A DNA stretch of 64,000 bases. Origin: Nemophila menziesii. Its lineage: Eukaryota > Streptophyta > Magnoliopsida > Boraginales > Hydrophyllaceae. The stretch is from NCBI GenBank assembly GCA_029959085.1, contig JARWIR010000008.1, forward strand, positions 17,532,001 to 17,596,000. Reading direction: 5' to 3'. Below are positions 56,578 to 64,000 of this stretch, piece by piece; position 1 is the first letter of the stretch; every line of letters starts with the position of its first letter. Below the pieces are notes generated by a model. The model saw nothing but the letters and a program-made list of their open reading frames with translations. It made no database searches and was not told the origin of the DNA. The position numbers and the translations under genes are program-made.

Positions 56578-56962
56578 GACCCCCGCGGACTACCCCCGCG
56601 GACTACCCCTAGTCCGCAGGTATGCACCGCAGGGTCAAAATCCGTACCACGGGTGGAGCCATGGGTCGTGTCCAGAACCGAGAAAAAATTGACCCGCGGA
56701 CTACCCCCTATACCGTGCCATGGTCCGCGAGGTCAAAAACACGTGCCATGGGGTAGGTCCACGGGTATTTTGACGTGGAAAGCTACAGAAGGCGCGGGGT
56801 ACCCTCCGGTGTATCGCGCCATGGTCAGCAAGGTCAAAAACGCGTGCCACGGGTTGTACCACGGGTATTATCCAGTGGGTAAAAAATTTCGAGCAACAGA
56901 AGTTGCGGTATACCCCGCGGTACACCCATGGTCCGCAGGGATGGTCCGCACGAGCCGCCAGA
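56578..56962 (+). repeat. GC-rich tandem-repeat spacer of element H
   Basis: About three imperfect copies of the same roughly 125-bp unit type as in A (gcggactacccc, ccatggtccgcgaggtcaaaa, cacgggtattttgac). Diverged from A, with decayed CCGG cores. Confidence 0.7.
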
Positions 56963-57390
56963 GAGAGAAAAGAAAGGGTTTCAAGGTTATAAGAAGATGT
57001 AATGCTCATAATTCCGAATTTCATAAACCTTAAGCCTCTTTCTCTTCTCCAAAACTCTCCTAACTCCATTGAAGCTCATAAAAACCTTCACCTAACATCA
57101 AAACACTACCAAATCACCATGAATTCTCATCCAAATCCTTTCCTACATCATTACAAAGAAGATTCAAGCACCCAAATCATATCAAAACACTTAGAATCCA
57201 AGAATCAAAACCATGAATTTCAAAAAAAATTCCCAAAATTCATTAAACCCATATCATCAAAGCTTGATTCAATCATACCCACATGGAGAATTGTCATCCT
57301 AACACCTTTCCTAACCAAAATAAAGCTTGTTCCACCTATGATCATGAGTTACAAATTTCAAGAGTGTTTAAAGCTTTGAGTTGGGGGTCA

Positions 57391-57870
57391 AAAGAGATGA
57401 TGAAGAGAATAGAGAATTATCAAGTGTTATGGGATATGAAGAATCAAAGCAAGGTATTGGGTAAGTTCTAGATGAAATCAATTGAGATGGGTAATAGTTT
57501 GGGAATATATTACAAGACAATTAGAGAGGAACCGGTTTTTGGTGGATTCAAATCCTAAAAAGCAAGCAATTGTAATTAGGGAACAGAAGATGCCAATACC
57601 TCTTCTAATCAAATATTTCTATATCAAAGATGAACAAAAGCTTCTGGGACGCTAGTAGCTGTGTTCAAAACATATTCCTGGATGAACACTGTCACATGAG
57701 AGAGGATTCAAGAGCAAAGTTGGAAGAAGATTAAGAACAGATTTCTAGAGTGCGATTGATTGGGATGGAGCATAAGAAGATGTAAGGGAAAGCAAAATTG
57801 GTGATACATGAAGTTTGCGTACATGAAAGCACTGCACCCTATTCTGGGTATTGATCAGGCGAGGTAAATA
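57391..57870 (+). pseudogene. Third-ORF remnant of element H
   Basis: The PPT-like leader TTTGAGTTGGGGGTC (57375-57389) and an ATG nearby are kept. Only about 480 bp then remain, with frequent stops, before the conserved end ('ggcgaggtaaatagcctcg', about 57856-57875). No recognisable central domain. The third ORF is therefore not needed in cis for this element to have transposed, unless it was lost after insertion. Confidence 0.6.
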
Positions 57871-57875
57871 GCCTC

Positions 57876-59459
57876 GGAGAGTATGTTTTCTTTCTTCCTT
57901 ACCTTTTCTTTATGTGCAATATCTGTAAAATTTTAATTTTCTTTTATTTTATTTTTGAGTCTTTTCGAGTCGTGGGGACACGACTCATTTTTGAGTTGGG
58001 GGTGTGGGGATTTGTTATCTCTCATCTCCATTTTTCTGTTTTTAGGTAAAATTAAAATTTTTGAAGGTTTAGATGTATGTAGAGTGTGTTTAATAGCTTA
58101 AAAGCATAAGCTCAGTAAGTTAATGATAGAAAGTAGTATGTTTGTGAGCTATGTTATTTGTATGCTTTGAGTTTTTACAGGAAAACACAGGTTGATAGTA
58201 AAGAGAAGATTAGCAAGCAATGCGATAGAAAGTATGTTCGATCTCAGGGAACCTTGAGAAGTGTGTAGGCCGTGAGATCCAAGCTAGTTGATAAACCATT
58301 TGATGAAAGTGCTAAAGGTAAGAAAATAACGAAATTGCATAGTGTAGAAAGTGATTAAGGCAGTTCTTTCATATTGAAGCCACTTGAAGCCTTTTTATAC
58401 CCTCTCACCTTGTTATTTTTGATTTTATATGCTATATCCTTCTCAGTCCCTTCTAGCCTTTCTAAAGCTTTTTATTGAAACACATTATAAGCCATATCCC
58501 TTTAGATTATAGGACTTTTCCATATGACCCGCACTCGAATCGCGATGCATAGACAGTTGTTTTAGAGCTTGAGTTTGGGGTGGTGGGTCCACCATTATGG
58601 GAAATATTATTGGGATGGGATTTTTGAGCTTATTTATTGTGCTTTGTGCTTTATATTGATGATGATTCACAAGATTATATTGTAACCCTTTGCTGGGGTA
58701 ATAGTGAATGAAAAAGAAGCTACGAGCTAAAATTGCCAACAAGGGCATAAAAAGAAAAGAAAAAATATATATATGAAAAAAATAGCGTGATATCTCAACA
58801 TTAAAAGAGAGTCATAGCTAAAGAAATTGATTTGAAAAGAAAAGAAAATATATATTCGGACCGGCAAAGTGGAACTTTTATGTGAACATCTTATGCTTTA
58901 ATTGGGTTATTGGGGATGCTAAATTGTGCATCAAGGAATTCATTGGGTTGAGTGAGAAACGTTTTATGAGAGTAACTCAAGCTCTAGGACGATTCGTTGA
59001 TGGCTAGTGAGGAGAGAGCCAAAAGCTCACTCTAAAGTATCCAAATATACTAATCATACCGTCCCTAAGCCTAAATTACAACCTTAAAGACCTTTTGATT
59101 CTTTGCTATGTAATCGAGAAGTGATTGAACCAATAGAGAGTAGTTAAGTGGATCTTTGTATGCTAGTGAAGTTTGATGAACAATCTATAGCCTCCTTGGT
59201 GAATTGAGTAAGTTCCTCTCCTTCTTACATTGCGAAACTAATCTGCTCTTGAATTCAAACCGTGTTGACTGTGGATATGAGAAGTGTACAGGTATGTAGT
59301 TTTTAAATATTATTACATGAAATTTTCTGAGTAGTTGCTACGAGTCTATTCTCCATATTCTTCTGTCTTCTGTCTTCTGTCTTCTGTGCTTAATTGACCT
59401 AGGTGTGTATTTAGAGACTTCCCTTTGTTTTTATCTTTATTGTATCGGGACGATACAAC
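57876..59459 (+). other. 3' untranslated region of element H
   Basis: Conserved with A and B despite loss of the third ORF. A perfect hairpin GAGTCGTG-GGGA-CACGACTC (57967-57986) is followed by PPT-like TTTGAGTTGGGGGTGTGGGG (57990-58009). A second purine stretch lies at 58571-58587, the GAGAGCCAAAAGCTCAC block near 59015, and a (TTCTGTC)4 run at 59359-59387. The hairpin TTGTATCG-GGA-CGATACAA (59440-59458) precedes the PPT. Confidence 0.7.
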
Positions 59460-59475
59460 TTTGAGTTGGGGGTCT
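59460..59475 (+). promoter_or_regulatory. Polypurine tract of element H
   Basis: TTTGAGTTGGGGGTCT directly before the 3' LTR. Confidence 0.85.
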
Positions 59476-60978
59476 TGATGTCTCCTCATTTGTGATAGAT
59501 TTATATAAGGATGAGACATCATTTTTAGTGATTTAGAAGTCATTATAGTCGATTTTCTTGAGAAATGCTACACTTTCCTATTTTGAGTCTTGATTTAGTA
59601 AAATAATATTTTTAGAGCATATTGGGTTTAATTATTTATTTAGTGTAAAGCTTTAAAGATAATTATGGAGCTTAATTAGAGTCCAAGTCAAAGACAACAA
59701 CTTATTGAAAGAGATTAGCATGGTAATTGGAGATAAGGAAATAAAAGCTAAAAAGATGGAAAAGGAAAAGCTGTCTAATCTAGGATTCTGCAGTACACGC
59801 CTAAAGAAGTGGCGATTTACCTAAGAAATAAGGCGATTTTGGTAATTTCCTTCTATAGGGGAAAGATAATTCTGTTGCGATTCTTTTGGTATCTTATGGA
59901 GCTCAAACGGACCAATAACGAAGAAGATATGCTCAAAACGGTCCAACAGTGTTTATCTTTATTTCCATACGAATTAGAGTTGGGCTTGGAGTCCACTACT
60001 TACTTCTCCTTCAAGAAAACGAATTAGGGCTTCCAAGACACCTATAAATACACCCTTATACCATTTTAAACATGTCCTTGCTCAGTTGCAAAGTATAGGC
60101 TTAGTCTTTACTTATATTTTCTTAGTTTTAGACAATAGCTTAGTCCTTTAGTTAGATATTCATCCTTAGAATCAAGCTATTCATTCAAGAAGCAAGCTGA
60201 CCTGTAGAGGAAGACAAGAAGAAGAAGATTGGAGACTGACAACTCCTCTTCTACATCTCACCTTCTCTATATTTAGAGTAATTAGCTATAGATCTATTCT
60301 CAACCATATTTCTAAGCTTTTATTCTGTAAGTTTACTTTTAATTGTTGGATTATTATTTTGTCTACATTCATTAATACTATTTGTTATTTTAATTGATTA
60401 AGCTTGGCGTATATTGTTATTATGTGTTTTGACTTATTTCCCTAGATCTGATCAATCTTAGGATTAATCTTAGTTATTGACAACACCACATAATCGTCTA
60501 GTTTTGATTCTTTGCTTAACTAGATAGCCATTAAGGTTAGATTTAATCACCAATCATTACTTAGGAATCCCTAGTAGTGGAGAGGTTGCTCCTAAGTCTA
60601 GAAAAGGCTAGGTAGAATTTAGAATCCTGGTTAATATATAATGCTTAATGTGACAGGTTAGAATAACAATTTAGTAATAGACTTAGTAATCCTAATTTAT
60701 TTGACTTACTTCCATATTTAGTTATTTGTTTTATTTATTTATTCGCATTAGATAGTTATTTATCTATTTATATTTTATTCTAAACATCTAAATTCATCTA
60801 TGCTTGTTAAATATAAGTAGATCTAACGGATACAATCCCTACGAACGAACTTGACTTATCATTAAAACTTGCATACGATCTGTGATACTTGCAGTGAGTT
60901 CCGTGGTTCTCAGGGGTGTGTGACTCTTTATTATTATCTTTATTTATCTATTATTTTATCACACCTTTACCCCCACCA
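59476..60978 (+). repeat. 3' LTR of element H
   Basis: 1503 bp, TATAAATA at 60043-60050, terminal palindrome 59476-59521. Collinear with the 5' LTR apart from substitutions and the insertion found only there. Confidence 0.95.
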
Positions 60979-61059
60979 AACTCTTTCTTCAGTTTTATTT
61001 CCTTTGGCAATCTCCTAACAATATCTCAAATTATCCTACTCCAATTCCTACATATATGT

Positions 61060-61631
61060 ATTCTATTGGGGGAGTTTTTATGGTCAATCAGATGTCAGCA
61101 TGTCACATCAGCTCAGCTGAGACCCGATAATAGTAAATGCAATAACTGACACTCGCCAACATTAAATGCATATATACCCGTTAAGAGTCGTTGGAAGATT
61201 CGAATATATATACAAACCCTCAATCTCAATCTCTCTCTTAAACTACCTTTTCAAACAACATTAAAGCTTGGATTGATATCATTTAAGAGAAGAAGAGATC
61301 AAAGACACATACAAGTTTAACCAAATCATGAAATTTCATTTAGCTTGAAGTTTCTTATTTATTGTATTGTCCACTCTTTTTAAGAGAGATTTAATTTTTT
61401 TGACATGTATTCGTTTGTAAAGGTGATTAATTCACCCATTGAAATGGTGAAAATGATTATATCTTCACCTATTAGAACAATGTGTTAGTGTTGCTTCAAA
61501 AGTGTTATGAAGTTGGTATAGGTGATTACCACACATATGGAAGTGGTAAAGAAAATTTAGCAAAAATATTGAAATTCTAAGGTTGGGTGAACCTTAGGCT
61601 GTAGAGTAAGTTTAAGGCAAAACACTATACA
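61060..61631 (+). repeat. Possible copia-type LTR (weak)
   Basis: A 'ttgggggagttttta' start-like word near 61064, a TATA-like 'gaatatatatacaaaccctc' near 61200 followed by a pyrimidine-rich leader, and an end '...actataca' near 61631 followed by TGGTGTCAAAT. That last word partly resembles the tRNA-Met primer site of copia elements (8 of 12 bases by eye). No second LTR or coding part is seen. This could be a remnant or chance. Confidence 0.25.
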
Positions 61632-61856
61632 TGGTGTCAAATATCGCTAAACCCTATCTCTTTCAATTTACATATTTTATGTGTTGAGATATTTCCTAGC
61701 CTAAACTTCCTATTATACTTATATCTTTACTAAATGATGCTAGTGTTTGCTAGTATCAATAATAGTTCTTTGAGTAAATATTTTTAAGGTACCATTATTA
61801 ACCCTTTAGTCCTAATAATATTTCTCCTCTGTTAGGACTAAAACACTCTATCACAT

Positions 61857-61975
61857 ACTCCTTCCGTCTCCAAATGTTGTCACTATTACTAAAAATAGTT
61901 GTCTACAAATGGTTTGTCACTTTAAGAAATCAAGACACTTTTCATTTATTATACCACTATTTCCAGGTCTTGGAG
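61857..61975 (+). mobile_element. Mariner/Stowaway-like terminus
   Basis: The sequence TA-CTCCTTCCGTCTCC followed by 'aaatgttgtcactattactaaaaatagttgtctacaaatgg' has the look of the terminal region of plant mariner/Stowaway elements, whose ends usually begin CTCCCTCCGT next to a TA. A candidate opposite end ('acgaatgaagta', about 63442-63453) matches only partly, so the extent is uncertain. Confidence 0.45.
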
Positions 61976-63146
61976 ACCCCTCTTATATACCCAAAAACCC
62001 TCTCCTACTTCAATCTTTTTACTAAAGACAACAAATATATATATAATAATTTATACACTTTTTTAACCCTAAAAAACACAAAAAGCTTCGCTCTATCTTC
62101 TCCACACTCTAACCAAGCAACCTTCCCAGCCCTAGTTAATAAGACACAAATTTTGATCAAATGAAGCACGAGAGTAAAGAGAGTGCACAAAAATAAGATA
62201 TTTTCTCCATCACATAACTATCAATACTTTAATACACAAGATAATTAGGAACTTATCTTTTCCCTATTGTAGTATATATATATACCAATTACGTATTTGT
62301 GTAAACTCAAAATATAGTGAACCACCAACAACCGAGAAAACAGAAACCAACACGAAGTTACAAATTAAGAAAATCATGTCTCTTTTAAGGTTTTGTTTGA
62401 ATAATCTTAACCTGCAAAACTAAGGGTTCTATGGTTTTTTTTCTTTTTTGTAAACTAAAGTGCATATGGAGTTCTAATTTTATTTTATTTTTTAGTAAAC
62501 AAATAAAATATGTAATTTTATTTATTTCTGTTCGTATTGTTAATTTTTGTTGTAATATTATTTTTATCATAATAAAAATACTTTTTTATACATTATTTTC
62601 TCTAACTCAGTGTTTTTTAGAAACACACAGTCATTTTTTATTGAGTATAATCAATGATTTGTGGAGTATACTTAGTGTAATATCCAGATACTTAGTGAAA
62701 TTTTGTAGTCAATAATTTTTCCTGATACTCTGTGAATTTTTTCAATACTTAGTATTTTTTCTGATACTTCGTGAATTTTACCAACACTAAGTTAAATTCC
62801 TAATACTCTAATAAATCACTGAGTACAACTTAGTGGTGCCGCCAGTGTTGGGGGAGGGGATTTTGTTGGTGGTCGATGGTGATTCATAATTATTGTCATT
62901 TCCTTTTTGGCCTTATGTGTATATGTTTTATTTAAGGGTGTATTAGTATCTAGTCACCTATAAGATTGGATGGTGGTATTTTTGAAAAAGAACCTAACCA
63001 CATGTTCTCTATAAATCAATAAGTTTGTTTCTAAGATCTTATATATCAATTATTTTTATATATTATAATTTATATTTTCAATAAAATTTAAAACATCTAG
63101 ATATTTTATAAAAAGCATTTTAATAATTACATGAATAATAAATATT
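61976..63146. other. Unassigned AT-rich stretch
   Basis: Very AT-rich. Around 62665-62820 a word of the type 'ga-tactctgtgaattttt / caatacttagtattttt' recurs several times as a degenerate short repeat. The small ORFs here are low-complexity and unsupported. It may be the interior of the mariner-like element. Confidence 0.35.
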
Positions 63147-63163
63147 ATTTTTTAATTTGTAAC

Positions 63164-63408
63164 TTTTTTTTTTTTTTTTTGGTCGGAGAAGTTACACAAA
63201 AACCATCTGTCTATCCGATCCCCAACTTTTCGATCCCTGTCATAATCCCATTGATATCCATTTCGTGTCCTCTGGCTCCGCACCTAGCATTTTTCGCAAG
63301 CCTGTCCGCCTGGCTATTCAATCCCCTCGGCAGGTGCCGAAAGGATATCGGGCCATGGTCCACCGATTTCTTCCAGATCTTCCGGATGATCGGTAGAATA
63401 GTCCACCG
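63164..63408 (-). mobile_element. Short 5'-truncated LINE insertion with RNase H tail
   Basis: A 245-bp insertion flanked by a 17-bp direct duplication ATTTTTTAATTTGTAAC (63147-63163 and 63409-63425), with a 17-nt poly(T) on + at 63164-63180, the poly(A) tail of the - strand. On - an open frame reads ILPIIRKIWKKSVDHG, then ISFRHLPRGLNSQADRLAKN and a stop. This is the typical end of the RNase H domain of plant LINE ORF2 (HxPRGxNxxADxLAKxAR). It is GC-rich compared with the AT-rich flanks. Dead on arrival. Confidence 0.85.
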
Positions 63409-63425
63409 ATTTTTTAATTTGTAAC

Positions 63426-64000
63426 AAATATAACCTTTTATAAACGAATGAAGTATTATTTATAATTCAAAAATACAAAAGGATAAGTGTGGTATGTCAC
63501 ATTTATCATTATTAGTTACAAGCAATATTTAGTGGGTTTTAAATAACAAAATATCTCGTGCTGTGAGTAATTAAACCAATAGAAAATTTTCTAAAGAATT
63601 TAATAGAAGAAAACAAATCATGAAAAATATACGAAAAAATGGTTACAAATAACATCGAAAAATATTATTCAATGTATAAAGAGGAATATACAAAACTAGC
63701 CCAAATCCAAACTGGATTATTTTTTTTAAAGCCTAACTAGATTTTTGTTCTATTTAAAGTCTAGTTTCGTTTTCTAGTTATACTTTTTCCAATTTTACCA
63801 TATTTTTCTAGTAATTCGTTATTTATTCTTTTTGTTCTTTTCATTAAGCTGGTGGATCTGTATCCATGGGTACGGGACCTATGTTAGGTTTTACGATTTT
63901 TAACTTAAATAAAATGATTTTGTATATAATTTCAATTATAGTTGTCCATGTCCTAACCGGATTTTGTCCATTTGATTGTCCAAATACCCGTGGGCTGTAC
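63426..64000. other. Unassigned AT-rich stretch at the window end
   Basis: No ORF, LTR end or repeat recognised, apart from the possible mariner-like end near 63442-63453. Confidence 0.4.

Larger units (their letters stand above)
52444..60978 (+). mobile_element. Element H: complete non-autonomous Athila-like LTR retrotransposon
   Basis: LTRs at 52444-53977 and 59476-60978, target duplication AACTC at 52439-52443 and 60979-60983, PBS and PPT in place, total 8535 bp. The LTRs differ at roughly 25 positions by eye plus a 30-bp insertion, so it is older than A and B. Internal part: Gag-protease-integrase-tail ORF, stem-loop, GC spacer, third-ORF remnant, 3' UTR. No RT, RNase H or integrase core. 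Confidence 0.95.

Noticed and set aside
62431..62715. 94-codon hydrophobic ORF as a small membrane protein gene
   Set aside because: Low-complexity AT-rich translation rich in Phe, Ile and Leu; no start context, neighbours or homologous copy support it.

Overview
The window is plant nuclear DNA, most likely gene-poor heterochromatin of a dicot; the species cannot be told from this sequence. I recognise no host gene, rRNA, tRNA or CRISPR array. Almost everything is LTR retrotransposon of one Ty3/gypsy group, which I assign to the Athila-like lineage. The reasons are the primer binding site TGGCGCCGCTGCCGGGGA (tRNA-Asp type), the Gag and integrase wording (a [14 protein letters not shown] motif in integrase), and an extra third ORF downstream of gag/pol. 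LTRs are about 1.5 kb, start TGAT and end CACCA.

Layout. 1-1209: 3' end of a LINE on +. 1210-1527 and 21131-22226: two halves of an LTR of element C, split by element A. 1528-21130: element A (-), with LTRs at 1528-3053 and 19605-21130 and a 5-bp target duplication GCGAT. Element A is itself split inside its third ORF by sibling element B (-, 5543-15217, target duplication GTAGT). 22227-24795: rest of C. 25554-31388: element D (-), 5'-truncated. 31389-38023: element E (+), decayed. 38024-50890: a chimera on - that carries two partial pol copies (F and G). 50891-52443: unassigned. 52444-60978: complete element H (+), target duplication AACTC. 60979-64000: mostly unassigned AT-rich DNA with a possible copia-type LTR, a mariner/Stowaway-like terminus and a very short truncated LINE insertion.

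The most interesting signal is the internal organisation of A, B and H. None has room for reverse transcriptase, RNase H or the integrase core, yet each keeps one long ORF joining Gag, zinc knuckle or coiled coil, aspartic protease and the C-terminal (GPF/Y) part of integrase. The pol-containing copies (D, F, G) in the window are all broken. A, B and H therefore look like a non-autonomous family that relies on another element's RT and integrase and keeps a specific fused polyprotein.

Across all subfamilies the non-coding parts hold strongly conserved features. These are a stem-loop just after the pol (or fusion) stop, a CCGG-rich tandem-repeat spacer before the third ORF, several polypurine-tract-like copies bracketing the third ORF, GGGA-loop hairpins just ahead of polypurine sequences, and a fixed 45-46 nt palindrome at the start of every LTR. 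All alignments were done by eye. Junctions of diverged elements (1210, 24795, 31388, 44940) are accurate only to about 10-50 bp.
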